From contig NZ_MKKE01000013.1 of assembly GCF_001942305.1 (NCBI RefSeq), positions 28,062-92,061 on the forward strand: a DNA stretch of 64,000 bases, written 5' to 3'. Of this stretch, positions 35,802 to 45,135 are shown in pieces. How positions within the stretch are numbered: position 1 is the stretch's first letter; every line of letters starts with the position of its first letter. The notes below the pieces were generated by a model. That model saw nothing but the letters and a program-made list of their open reading frames with translations, searched no databases and was not told the DNA's origin. The stretch is from Saccharomonospora sp. CUA-673. Its GTDB lineage: Bacteria > Actinomycetota > Actinomycetes > Mycobacteriales > Pseudonocardiaceae. The translations under genes and the position numbers were made by a program.

Positions 35802-37022
35802 TCAGCTGAGGCGCTCCAGGACCATGGCCATGCCCTGGCCGCCGCCGACGCACATGGTCTCGAGGCCGAACTGCTTGTCGTGGTGCTGCAGCGAGTTGAT
35901 CAGCGTCGATGTGATGCGGGCGCCGGTCATGCCGAACGGGTGGCCGACCGCGATGGCGCCGCCGTTGACGTTCAGGCGGTCGAGGTCGATGCCCAGGTCC
36001 TTGTACGACGGGATGACCTGCGCGGCGAACGCCTCGTTGATCTCGACCAGGTCGATGTCGCCGACCGACAGGCCTGCGCGCGAGAGCGCCTGCTTCGAGG
36101 CCTCCACCGGGCCGTAGCCCATGATCTCGGGCGACAGACCGGACACACCGGTCGAGACCACGCGCGCCAGCGGCGTGATGCCGAGCTGCTTGGCCTTCGT
36201 GTCGCTCATGATCACCAGGGCGGCGGCGCCGTCGTTCAGCGGGCAGCAGTTGGCCGCGGTGACCCGGCCGTCGGGGCGGAACACCGGCTTCAGCCCGGAC
36301 ACGCCCTCCAACGTCACGCCGGCGCGCGGACCGTCGTCGGCCGACACGACGGTGCCGTCGGGCAGCGTCACCGGCGTGATGTCCTTGGCCCAGAACCCGT
36401 CGGCGAGGGCCTTCTCGGTGAGGTTCTGCGACCGCACACCGAACTCGTCCATCTCCTCGCGGGTGACGCCCTTCGTCCGCGCCAGGTTCTCCGCGGTCTG
36501 CCCCATGGCGATGTAGACGTCGGGCAGTTGCCCGTTCTCCCGCGGGTCGGTCCAGCTGTCGGTCTCCTTCTCGGCCGTCGCGGCGGTGCGGGCCTCGGCG
36601 TCGGCGAACAGCGGGTTGCGGGTGTCGGGCAGCGAGTCGGAGCTGCCCTTCGCGTAGCGCGACACGGTCTCGACACCGGCCGAGATGAACACGTCGCCCT
36701 CACCGGCCTTGATGGCGTGCAGCGCCATCCGGGTGGTCTGCAGGCTCGACGAGCAGTAGCGCGTGATCGTGCAGCCGGGCAGGTGGTCGAAGCCCAGCAG
36801 GGTCGACACGACGCGGCCCATGTTGAAGCCGGACTCGCCGCCGGGCAGACCGCAGCCGAGCATCAGGTCGTCGATGTCGGCCGGGTCGAGCTGGGGCACC
36901 TTGTCGAGGGCGGCGCGCACCATGGCCGCGGTCAGATCGTCCGGACGCATCTCCACCAGCGAGCCCTTGCCCGCCCTCCCGATGGGCGAACGAGCTGCGG
37001 AAACGATCACGGCTTCGGGCAT
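35802..37022 (-). CDS. Thiolase (acetyl-CoA C-acyltransferase)
   Basis: A 406-residue thiolase-fold enzyme, FadA/acetyl-CoA acetyltransferase type, cleaving or forming beta-ketoacyl-CoA. The acylated cysteine is in TRYCSSSLQT (about residue 88), the active-site histidine in GAIAVGHPFGMTGAR, and the second catalytic cysteine in METMCVGGGQGMAMV. The family opening MPEAVIVSAARSPIGRAGKG confirms the ATG at 37022. No other beta-oxidation gene is adjacent, so the chain-length preference is open. Confidence 0.93.
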   Translation of the reverse strand: MPEAVIVSAARSPIGRAGKGSLVEMRPDDLTAAMVRAALDKVPQLDPADIDDLMLGCGLPGGESGFNMGRVVSTLLGFDHLPGCTITRYCSSSLQTTRMALHAIKAGEGDVFISAGVETVSRYAKGSSDSLPDTRNPLFADAEARTAATAEKETDSWTDPRENGQLPDVYIAMGQTAENLARTKGVTREEMDEFGVRSQNLTEKALADGFWAKDITPVTLPDGTVVSADDGPRAGVTLEGVSGLKPVFRPDGRVTAANCCPLNDGAAALVIMSDTKAKQLGITPLARVVSTGVSGLSPEIMGYGPVEASKQALSRAGLSVGDIDLVEINEAFAAQVIPSYKDLGIDLDRLNVNGGAIAVGHPFGMTGARITSTLINSLQHHDKQFGLETMCVGGGQGMAMVLERLS

Positions 37023-37125
37023 GGCGGGACACTCCTTCGGATCAACACTAAGCGGACGCTCAGGTACATCCTGCCTCGCCGCGCGAGCTCTGGCCAGCGT
37101 CTTGGGTCACGTCCTGAGCCCTGAC

Positions 37126-38043
37126 ATGATCGTGTTCGTGCCAGACCGACGCAGCGCGGCACTGCATCCGCGCACGATCGCACTGTGGGCGGTGGGACTG
37201 CTGCTGCTCGCAGCCGTTGTGGCGACCGCGAGCCTGTGGTTCCTCGGCGGCGGTACCGCCGCCGACCGCGCGCGGCTGGACGCGCTGCGCACGGCGGCGA
37301 GCCTGGTCATCGGAACCGGCGGTGGGGCCGCGCTGCTGCTGGCCGCCCGACGGCAGCGATCCGCCGAACTCGACCTCGAGCAGCGCGACCACGACGCCAC
37401 GGAACGGCGCGTCACCGAGCTGTACGGGCAGGCGGCCGAACAGGTCGGTCACGAGAGCGCCGCGGTGCGGCTGGCCGGGATGTACGCGCTGGAACGGCTG
37501 GCCACCGACCATGCGCCGCAGCGTCAGACCATCGTCAACGTCCTGTGTGCGTATCTGCGGATGCCGTTCGACGACTCCGCCGAGGAGCGGCAGGTCCGGC
37601 TCGCCGTGCAGCGGATCCTGCAGCTGCACCTGCGCCCGGATCTCGACGACGTTTTCTGGTCCGACATCGATCTGGACCTGGCGGGAGCCAGGCTGACCTG
37701 GTTCAGCTTCCCGCACTGCCGAATCCGTTCCCTGAACTGCCGGGGCGCCGTGTTCACCGAGCTCGCGACGTTCCGCGGCACCGAGTTCGGCACGAAGGCC
37801 GACTTCACCGCGGCCCGTTTTCTCGACGTCGCGGACTTTCGCAACGTCGGCTTCGGGCGCACCGGAAGCCAATTCCGGGACGCGCGCTTCGAGGGGCCGG
37901 TCCGGTTCGGTGAGCACACGACCGGGAACCTCGCGGGTGCGGTGACCCGCACCGGTCCGGGTCGAAACTGGCCACCGGGGTGGACGACGTATCCGTTGCC
38001 CGACGACCCGGATTGGGCGGAACTGAAATCCACCGACCCGTAG
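37126..38043 (+). CDS. Pentapeptide repeat-containing membrane protein
   Basis: 305 residues. Two N-terminal membrane helices (about 17-40 and 54-75) are followed by a helical part (RRVTELYGQAAEQVG, VRLAGMYALERLATDH) and a C-terminal pentapeptide-repeat solenoid from about 195 with A(D/N)(L/F)xx-like units (FTELATFRGTEFGTKADFTAARFLDVADF read in two pieces). Similar actinobacterial proteins are widespread and uncharacterised; no enzymatic residues are seen. The start could also be GTG 37132 or 37138. No ribosome-binding site decides it. Confidence 0.72.
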   Translation: MIVFVPDRRSAALHPRTIALWAVGLLLLAAVVATASLWFLGGGTAADRARLDALRTAASLVIGTGGGAALLLAARRQRSAELDLEQRDHDATERRVTELYGQAAEQVGHESAAVRLAGMYALERLATDHAPQRQTIVNVLCAYLRMPFDDSAEERQVRLAVQRILQLHLRPDLDDVFWSDIDLDLAGARLTWFSFPHCRIRSLNCRGAVFTELATFRGTEFGTKADFTAARFLDVADFRNVGFGRTGSQFRDARFEGPVRFGEHTTGNLAGAVTRTGPGRNWPPGWTTYPLPDDPDWAELKSTDP

Positions 38044-38129
38044 ACGAAACGAGTGGCCGGGGTGGTGCGTCCCAGCGGATGAATCGGAGAAACACCGCCA
38101 TCGGTGCGACACCCCGAAAGGAGACAGCG

Positions 38130-38261
38130 ATGACTGGGATCAACGCCCGAACACCGGGCCGGACGGCCCGAGCGGCGAGCCGGCATCGTCTCGGTGCGGG
38201 GGCGGCCGCGCGACGAAATGGTGAGTGGAGATGTCCGACCGGATTCGGTGCCGGCTCGTGA
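38130..38261 (+). CDS. Possible 43-residue arginine-rich protein
   Basis: ATG 38130 is preceded by AAAGGAGACAGCG, one of the better Shine-Dalgarno sequences of the window. The frame encodes MTGINARTPGRTARAASRHR followed by 23 more residues, 9 of the 43 being arginine, one cysteine, and ends before a terminator. I recognise no family. Support is limited to the ribosome-binding site and terminator. Confidence 0.35.
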   Translation: MTGINARTPGRTARAASRHRLGAGAAARRNGEWRCPTGFGAGS

Positions 38262-38270
38262 TTTGGTGAT

Positions 38271-38317
38271 GACGGGGCGGCGCGGAAAGCCGTGATGGCT
38301 CTCCGCGCCGCCCCGTC
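38271..38317. terminator. Bidirectional terminator between convergent genes
   Basis: A long inverted repeat of 21-bp arms with one mismatch (GACGGGGCGGCGCGG... / ...CCGCGCCGCCCCGTC) around a 5-nt loop, between the plus-strand genes and the minus-strand nucleotidase. Confidence 0.75.
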
Positions 38318-38361
38318 GTCGTGTTGCGGCCCCCGACGCCGGGGCTCACCCCGGCCCGGGA

Positions 38362-40248
38362 TCAGCCGGCCGGGGTGATGCGGCCCTCGCCGCCCTCCGG
38401 GTAGTCCGCGGCCGTGACCGCGCCCTCGAGGCCCTCGACCAGGAAGCCCTCGACGGCCTGCTGATACGTGGTCTCGACGGAGGTGAAGTCGAGGTCGCCG
38501 AACGGGTAGCCGTCGCCGCCGCGCGCGGAGAAGTCGTTCGTGGCCACCGACACCGCGGGGCCGTCGACGACCTCGCCGCCCGAGACGATCTGCGTGCCGT
38601 CGGCCAGCGTCACGTCCTGAACCCGCTCACCGGGCTCGAGGATCTCGCCGGTGTTCTCGTCGACGACCTGCGCCGCGGCGTTCTCGTCGTAGGTGAACTC
38701 GACACCCGCGACCTGCATGAACGCACCGGAGGCACTCGGCAGCGCCGCCACGCCACGCTCGAGCAGTTGCCGCAGCGTCTCACGCGGCACCTCGGGCACG
38801 ACCGCCACGAAGTTGGAGAACGGGGCGACCTCGTAGGTGTTGAGCGCGGTGATGTCACCGGCGGGCAGCGTCGAGTCGTTGCGGATGCCGCCGCCGTTCT
38901 GGATGCCGACCTGCGGTTCGGCGACGCCGAACTCGTCGGCGCGCTGCCGGCCCGCCCACAGCAGGCTGTCGGCCACGAGGTTGCCCAGGTTCGTCTCCTC
39001 CGAGCGCACCGCGTTGCGCACGCCGTTCAGCGGCACCTCGCTGGTGGCGACGGTGGTCGTGGCCAGTTCGTCGAGGTGCTCGGCCACCGGCTCCTCGACC
39101 TCGGCGCGGATCTTCTCGTCGCCGTGCACCGCGTCCGGGCCGACACCCGACACGCGCACCGGGCCGGTGTTGGCGTCGTCGACGCCGATCACGTCGCCGC
39201 GCCAGTTGTAGTTCAGCACCAGCCTGCCGACGTACTTGTAGTCGCCGGTCGTGGTCACGACCGGCACGTCCTTGCCGTCGGCGTCCTGTTCGTACAGCGG
39301 GAAGCCGCGCTCGGCCTCGTCACCGGGGATGAGCCGATCGTCGTCGTTGGCGAGGATCTCGCCGCCGCCGGCCCCGATCACCGCGTCGACCCCGCGCAGC
39401 TCGGGCACCAGCTCGAGCTCGTTGTCGATGTCCTGCAGGTGCGAGACGACGATGACCTTGTTGATGCCGCGCTTGCGGAAGTCCTCGGCGAACGCGTTGG
39501 TCACCTTCGCCATCTCCGGGTCGACCTCGACCTCGCGCGGGCTCGACAGCGACGGCAGCTCGGGCGTCGTGAGGCCGATCATGCCCACGCGCTGGCCCTT
39601 GGTGCGCAGCACCTTGCTGCTCATGATCGTGCCGTCGTCGGCGTGCGCGGCCAGCGACGGCTCGCCCGAGACGTCGACGTTCGCGCTGACGTGCGGCAGG
39701 TCGCCGTCGAACTCGTCGATGAAGTCGGCGAACAGCTCGGGGCCGAAGTCGAACTCGTGGTTGCCGATCGTGGTGGCGTCCAGGTCCAGACCGGCGACCG
39801 CCTTGGCGTCGTAGAAGGGCGCTCCCTCCTCCTCGCTGGCGGAGAACTCGGGACCGGCGAGGAAGTTGTCGCCACCGGAGACCGACACCTCGCCGCGCCA
39901 CGCCGCCTGACCCTCGGCGGGCTTTCCGGTCACGGCCTCCTTGCGGAGGTTCTCGAACACGGTCGCCATGCGCGAGGCGCTGCCGTACGGGCGCATGCCG
40001 CCGTCGACGATCTCACCCTCGTCGGTGCCGTCGCCGTCGGTGCCGAGCAGCGCCGATTCCATGTCGTTGCTGAACAGGACGTTGAGGGTGAACACGGGAA
40101 CGTCGTCGAAGAACGTGGGCTTCTTGGTGGTGGCCGGTGCGGCACCGGCGACGCCGCCGGACGCGAGCAGGGCTCCCGTCAGCGCGGTCGCGGTGGCCGC
40201 CTTGACAACCCGGCTGCGGTGTCGCGGCCGTCTCGGGAGGGCTTTCAC
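38362..40248 (-). CDS. Secreted 5'-nucleotidase/2',3'-cyclic phosphodiesterase family protein
   Basis: A 628-residue exported enzyme hydrolysing nucleoside monophosphates or cyclic nucleotides outside the cell. A signal peptide with basic start (VKALPRRPRHRSRVVK) and ALTGALLASGGVAGAAPA core leads to the metallophosphatase domain: SVSGGDNFLAGP, TIGNHEFDFG (metal ligands), VVSHLQD and GAGGGEI. The C-terminal 5'-nucleotidase domain (PF02872) includes NLVADSLLWAG, IQNGGGIRND and FSARGGDGYPF. Usual metal ligands near the N terminus (DxH) appear altered (FTLNVLFSNDMES), so activity should be tested. GTG 40248 has AAGGAG upstream. Confidence 0.88.
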   Translation of the reverse strand: MKALPRRPRHRSRVVKAATATALTGALLASGGVAGAAPATTKKPTFFDDVPVFTLNVLFSNDMESALLGTDGDGTDEGEIVDGGMRPYGSASRMATVFENLRKEAVTGKPAEGQAAWRGEVSVSGGDNFLAGPEFSASEEEGAPFYDAKAVAGLDLDATTIGNHEFDFGPELFADFIDEFDGDLPHVSANVDVSGEPSLAAHADDGTIMSSKVLRTKGQRVGMIGLTTPELPSLSSPREVEVDPEMAKVTNAFAEDFRKRGINKVIVVSHLQDIDNELELVPELRGVDAVIGAGGGEILANDDDRLIPGDEAERGFPLYEQDADGKDVPVVTTTGDYKYVGRLVLNYNWRGDVIGVDDANTGPVRVSGVGPDAVHGDEKIRAEVEEPVAEHLDELATTTVATSEVPLNGVRNAVRSEETNLGNLVADSLLWAGRQRADEFGVAEPQVGIQNGGGIRNDSTLPAGDITALNTYEVAPFSNFVAVVPEVPRETLRQLLERGVAALPSASGAFMQVAGVEFTYDENAAAQVVDENTGEILEPGERVQDVTLADGTQIVSGGEVVDGPAVSVATNDFSARGGDGYPFGDLDFTSVETTYQQAVEGFLVEGLEGAVTAADYPEGGEGRITPAG

Positions 40249-40371
40249 GGCGGGGACTCCTTGAGATTGACATAGCGGTCGAAAACGACTCGAGCTAAGC
40301 ACAGCGGTCCTTTTCGGACAATGAAATCCAGGCGAACCCCGACGAACGATGTGTAACGCTCACATGCTGGC

Positions 40372-40377
40372 TAGTCT
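40372..40377 (+). promoter_or_regulatory. -10 element of leaderless cbs promoter
   Basis: TAGTCT lies 6 nt before the ATG of the cystathionine beta-synthase gene, and no ribosome-binding site is present. Confidence 0.5.
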
Positions 40378-40383
40378 GGCGGC

Positions 40384-41756
40384 ATGGAATTCGCCGAACA
40401 CGTCATCGACCTCGTGGGCAACACCCCGTTGGTCAAGTTGAACTCCGTGACCGACGACTCCGGGCCGCTGGTGCTCGCGAAGGTCGAGTACGTCAACCCG
40501 GGCGGCAGCGTGAAGGACCGCATCGCGCTGCGGATGGTGGAGGCCGCCGAGGCCTCCGGGGAGCTCCGACCGGGCGGCACGATCGTCGAACCGACGTCCG
40601 GCAACACCGGCATCGGCCTGGCGATGGTCGCCCAGCGCAAGGGTTATCGGTGCGTGTTCGTCTGCCCGGACAAGGTCAGCGAGGACAAGCGCGGCGTGCT
40701 CGAGGCCTACGGCGCTCGGGTCGTCGTGTGCCCGACGGCGGTGCCGCCCGAGCACCCCGAGTCGTACTACAGCGTCTCCGATCGCCTCGTCTCCGAGATC
40801 GAGGGCGCGTGGAAGCCCAACCAGTACGCCAACCCGAACAACCCGGAGAGCCATTACCACTCGACGGGTCCCGAACTGTGGCAGCAGACCGAGGGGCGCA
40901 TCACCCATTTCGTCGCGGGTGTCGGCACCGGCGGGACGATCTCCGGCACGGGCCGCTACCTCAAGGAGGTCTCCGAAGGCCGGGTCAAGGTCGTCGGCGC
41001 CGACCCCGAGGGATCGGTGTACTCCGGCGGCAGCGGCAGGCCCTACCTCGTCGAGGGCGTCGGTGAGGACTTCTGGCCCACGACCTACGACCGCGACGTC
41101 GCCGACGAGATCATCGACGTCTCCGACGCCGACTCGTTCATCATGACCCGCCGCCTGGCCTCCGAGGAGGGACTGCTCGTCGGCGGATCCTGCGGCATGG
41201 CCGTCGCCGCCGCGGTGCGCCTGGCCGAGCGGTGCGACCCCGACGACGTCATCGTCGTGCTGCTGCCCGACGGCGGCCGCGGCTACCTCGGCAAGGTGTT
41301 CAACGACGGATGGATGGCCTCGTACGGCTTCCTGCCCCCGGACTCGTCCGACGCCACCGTCGGCGACGTCCTGCGCCGCAAGGACGGACACCTGCCCGAC
41401 CTCGTGCACACCCATCCGCATGAAACCGTCGCCGAGGCCGTCGCGATCATGCGCGAGTTCGGTGTCAGCCAGATGCCGGTCGTCAGCGCCGAACCGCCGG
41501 TGATGGCCGCCGAGGTCGTCGGCGCGGTCAACGAACGCGACCTGCTGGACAAGCTGTTCGGTGGCAAGGTGGCGCTGGCCGACATGTTGCAGGAACACAT
41601 GTCGCGCCGCTGCCCACGATCGGTGCGGGCATGTCCATCACGGCCGCCATCGAGGCGTTGACCTCGGCCGACGGCGCGTTGGTGCTCGAGGGCGGCAAGC
41701 CCGCGGGTGTCGTCACACGGCAGGACCTGCTCGCGTTCATCTCCGGACGGGAGTGA
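40384..41756 (+). CDS. cbs: Cystathionine beta-synthase (frame-broken by one base)
   Basis: PLP enzyme joining homocysteine and serine to cystathionine. The PLP lysine is in NPGGSVKDRIALRM (about K43), the phosphate-binding loop is GVGTGGTISGTGRYL, and PTSGNTGIGLAM is the substrate loop. The C-terminal half carries two CBS domains (VGDVLRRKDGHLPDLVHTHPH; MSITAAIEALTSADGALVLEG). The frame breaks near 41604 (HMS then A-PLPTIGAGM); one added base restores exactly 458 codons to the TGA at 41754. The leaderless start follows a TAGTCT box. With the gamma-synthase gene at 43577 it allows transsulfuration between homocysteine and cysteine. Confidence 0.92.
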
Positions 41757-41873
41757 CGGCGGGCATTTCCGCGCGTCACCGGCCGGGGCGTTCCCCTCGG
41801 ACGGGGGTTGCATCCGCTAGCGTGTGCGCGAGCCAGGGACAAGAAGGTTCTCGTCAAGGGGGTTCAAGCCCAC

Positions 41874-43456
41874 ATGAATGCTCCGCAGCCACCGAACCAG
41901 CCCGGGGGTGGCGAGCAACAGCCGCCCCAGGGCGGTTCCCAGCCTGCCCAGAGCGGTCCGTTCGAGGCGGCCGAGCCGACCGAGGTCGTCCAGCCCGGTC
42001 AGGCACCGCAGCAGTCGGGCGACCAGCCGGCCGACGAGGCCGGTGGCGAGCCGGAGGCGACCCAGGTCGTGCAGCCCGGCCAGGCACCGCAGCAGCCCGC
42101 TGACCCGGGCGGCGAGGCGACCCAGGTCGTCCAGCCCGCACAGCCCGGTCAGCAGCCGCAGGGTCCGGGTGCGGAGTCCACGCAGCTGGTGCCGCCGGAC
42201 CAGCAGCCGCAGGCCTCCATCCCGTACGCGCCGCCGCCGAGCGCCGCCGACAACCCGGGCGCCGTGAACCCCCAGGGCTACGGCATGCCCGGCCAGCCGG
42301 GCCAGCCCGGCTTCGACCCGAACCAGCAGGGCTTCGCGCCCCCGGCGCCCCTGGCCAGCCCGGTGCCCCTGCCCCCGGTCAGCCCGGCATGCCCGGCCAG
42401 CCGATGAGCCCGCCCCAGGGCTTCGACCCGAACCAGGGCCAGCAGGGCTTCGGAGCTCCTGGCGCTCCCGGCGCTCCCGGTCAGCCGGGCGGGTTCGACC
42501 CGTCGCAAGGACAGTTCGGCCAGCCGCCGCAGGGCGGCTTCGGCGCTCCTGGCGCTCCCGGTGCCCCCGGCCAGCCGGGTGGCTACGGCCCGCCCCCGGG
42601 CCAGTTCGGCCAGCCCGCCTTCGGCGGACCCCCTCAGGGCGGCGGAAGCAACATGGTCATCGGAATGATCGCCGGTGGCATCGTCGCACTGCTGGGCCTG
42701 ATCTCGATGATCATGGCTTTCATGAACTTCGGCGACATCAGCGACCTGCGGAGCGTGGTCGGTAACAACGTCGATCAGTTCACCGAGCAGACCGGGATGT
42801 CCTCGCCGGGCACGCTCACGTTCTACCTGGTGGTCGTGCTGATCGGCGCTTTCGTGGCCCTCGGCGGTGGTGTGCTCATCGCGCTCGGCAGCAAGCTCGG
42901 CGCGATGATCAAGAAGCTGGCCGGTCCGATCACGGCGGTCGCCGGCGTCCTGTTGGTGCTCGGCGCGATCCTGCTCATGGTCGGCACCAGCGTCAACTCC
43001 GAGACGCAGGACATGATCGATCAGTACGGCGGAGACACTCCGTCGACGCTGGGCAGCCCGATCTTCTACCTGATCTTCGGCATCCTGATCATCGGTGTCG
43101 GCGTCGTGGCCCTTATTCCCGCGACGGCGAAGCTGCTGGGGCTTGGCAGCGACCAGGCCGGTCCCGGCCAGCCCGGTGGTTTCGGTGGCCCCGGCGGCTT
43201 CGGCCAGCCGCCGCAGCAGCCCGGCCAGTTCGGTCAGCCCGGCCAGTTCGGCCAGCCGCCGCAGCAGCCGGGTCAGCCCGGGGGTTACGGTCCGCCGTCC
43301 GGTGGGTTCGCCCAGCCCGGCGGCCCCAACCCGGGTTCCGGCGGATTCGGCCAGCCCGGCTACCCGGGCCAGCCACCGCAGCAGCCGGGTCAGCCCGGCG
43401 GCTTCGGCGGCCCGCCGCCGCAGGGCCCGCCTCCCGGCCAGCCCCCGCAGTGGTGA
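41874..43456 (+). CDS. Pro/Gln/Gly-rich membrane protein of unknown function (frame-broken by one base)
   Basis: 527 residues after adding one base near 42342 (a C5-GG run); total exactly 528 codons. The N-terminal 250 residues are disordered and repetitive: VVQPGQAPQQ-type units three times (EVVQPGQAPQQ, QVVQPGQAPQQ, QVVQPAQPGQQ), then GAPGAPGAPGQPGG twice. Residues about 265-430 hold four hydrophobic helices (MVIGMIAGGIVALLGLISMI and others) with two short extracellular loops. The C terminus is a GQFGQPPQQPGQ-rich tail. It resembles uncharacterised actinobacterial membrane proteins with flexible tails. Function unknown. Confidence 0.75.
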
Positions 43457-43478
43457 GCTGCACCTGACGTAAGACCTC

Positions 43479-43510
43479 GACGCCCCGGTCGCCTCTGCGG
43501 CCGGGGCGTC
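43479..43510 (+). terminator. Hairpin terminator after the Pro/Gln-rich membrane protein gene
   Basis: A 10-bp perfect stem (GACGCCCCGG / CCGGGGCGTC) with a 12-nt loop, 22 nt after the stop codon. Confidence 0.7.
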
Positions 43511-43564
43511 GTCATATCCCGCGTCGTGTCGCAAGCCCGGGGTGTCCGCGGCGGGCCACGGCCA

Positions 43565-43570
43565 TAAGCT
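43565..43570 (+). promoter_or_regulatory. -10 element of leaderless metB promoter
   Basis: TAAGCT lies 6 nt before the ATG at 43577 with no ribosome-binding site between. Confidence 0.5.
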
Positions 43571-43576
43571 GGGCAC

Positions 43577-44733
43577 ATGCCTCATGAACCCGCTTCCGCC
43601 GGCTTCTCCACCCGCGCCATCCACGTCGGCCAGGAGCCCGACCCGCGCACCGGGTCGGTCATCGTGCCGATCTACCAGACCTCGACGTACGCCCAGGACG
43701 GCGTCGGCGGCACGCGCGAAGGCGACTACGAGTACTCCCGCACCGCCAACCCCACGCGCACGGCGCTGGAGGAGGCGCTGGCCGCCCTGGAGAACGCGCG
43801 GCACGCCCTGGCGTTCGGCTCCGGCATGGCCGCGAGCGACGCCGTGCTGCGCACGCTGGTGCGCCCCGGTGACCACCTCGTGCTGGGCAACGACGTCTAC
43901 GGCGGCACGTTCCGCCTCATCGACAAGGTCCTCACCGAATGGGGCGTCACCTACAGCGTCGCCCACCTGTCCGATGTGGACGACGTGCGTGCGGCGATGC
44001 GCCCCGAGACGACGCTGATCTGGTGCGAGTCGCCGACCAACCCGTTGCTCGGCATCGCCGACATCGGCGCGCTGGCCGAGGTCGCCCACGCCGGCGGGGC
44101 CAAGCTGGTCGTCGACAACACGTTCGCGACGCCGTACCTGCAGACGCCGCTCGACCTGGGCGCGACGTCGTCGTGCACTCGACGACGAAGTACCTCGGCG
44201 GGCATTCCGACGTCGTCGGCGGGGCGGTCGTGACCAACGACGGCGACCTGCGCGAACGGCTGTTCTTCCTGCGCAACTCGGCCGGCGCGGTGCCGGGTGC
44301 GTTCGACGCGTGGCTGACCCTGCGCGGCCTGAAGACCCTGGCCGTGCGGATGGAACGGCACTGCGACAACGCCGAACGCATCGCCGCGATGCTGCAAAGT
44401 CACCCGAAGGTGTCACGCGTGTACTACCCGGGGCTGGCCGAGCACCCCGGTCACGAGGTCGCCGCGAAGCAGATGCGCCGGTTCGGCGGCATGGTCTCGT
44501 TCGACCACGCCGACGGCGAGGAGGCCGCGTTGGCGGCTGCGGACGGCACGAGCCTGTTCATCCTCGCCGAGTCGTTGGGCGGCGTCGAATCGCTGATCGA
44601 GCATCCCGGCCGGATGACCCACGCGTCCGTCGCGGGTTCGCTGCTGCAGGTGCCGGCCGAACTGGTGCGCCTGTCGGTGGGCATCGAGGACGCCGAGGAC
44701 CTCGTCGACGACCTGAAGCGGGCGCTCGGCTGA
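43577..44733 (+). CDS. metB: Cystathionine gamma-synthase (or gamma-lyase) (frame-broken by one base)
   Basis: Cys/Met metabolism PLP enzyme (PF01053). Family segments: STRAIHVGQEPDPRTGSVIVP, DYEYSRTANPTRTALE, AFGSGMAASDAVLR, VDNTFATPYLQTPL and VVHSTTKYLGGHSDVVGG with the PLP lysine. The break at 44162/44163 (GGC GC- GAC GTC) costs one base; repair gives exactly 386 codons. The C-terminal half has GGVESLIEHPGRMTHASV. Sequence does not cleanly separate the synthase (O-acetyl- or O-succinylhomoserine plus cysteine) from the lyase; actinobacterial homologues are usually named MetB and often have both activities. It is in the same strand and region as cystathionine beta-synthase. Confidence 0.9.
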
Positions 44734-44755
44734 CCAGGCCTGGTGACCGCGGGGG

Positions 44756-45028
44756 TCACGGCCGGTAGTTGCGCGGCTCCTCGTCGCGGGCGGTCGGGCC
44801 CTCCCGGTCGCCGGGCTCGACGCCCGGCAGGTCCTCGCCGTGGACGCAGCCGCCGATGAACTCGACGTGCTCGGCGTGCCGCACGTACTGTCCCTCGTCG
44901 CCGCACGAGGCGTGCCCGACGGTGAACACGGCGGCGCCGGTCAGCGCCAACGCCGACACGATCCCGGCGAGCAACGGCGTGACGCGACCCTGCGAGCGGG
45001 CGCCTCGCGATGCCGTGGGCCGTGCCAT
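44756..45028 (-). CDS. Small membrane-anchored or secreted protein
   Basis: A 90-residue protein with ATG 45028 behind GGAGGAACAG. The N terminus is basic (MARPTASRGARSQGRV), one hydrophobic segment follows (TPLLAGIVSALALTGAAVFTV), and the exported part has two cysteines (HASCGDEG, IGGCVHGED) and an acidic tail. I do not recognise a family. Its stop lies 22 nt past the convergent metB stop. Confidence 0.6.
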   Translation of the reverse strand: MARPTASRGARSQGRVTPLLAGIVSALALTGAAVFTVGHASCGDEGQYVRHAEHVEFIGGCVHGEDLPGVEPGDREGPTARDEEPRNYRP

Positions 45029-45135
45029 GCTGTTCCTCCGCTGTGGATTCGTCCCCCTGGTGCCAGGGCCAGGGTACCCAATCCTCACACGGGACATATA
45101 CGCGAAGCCCCAACTCGGAGGGAGAACCCCACCGC

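Larger units (their letters stand above)
38044..38361. other. Intergenic region with a possible small gene and a strong hairpin
   Basis: 318 bp between the pentapeptide gene and the convergent nucleotidase gene. It contains a 43-codon frame with a good ribosome-binding site (38130-38261) and the bidirectional terminator at 38271-38317. Nothing else is seen. Confidence 0.6.
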
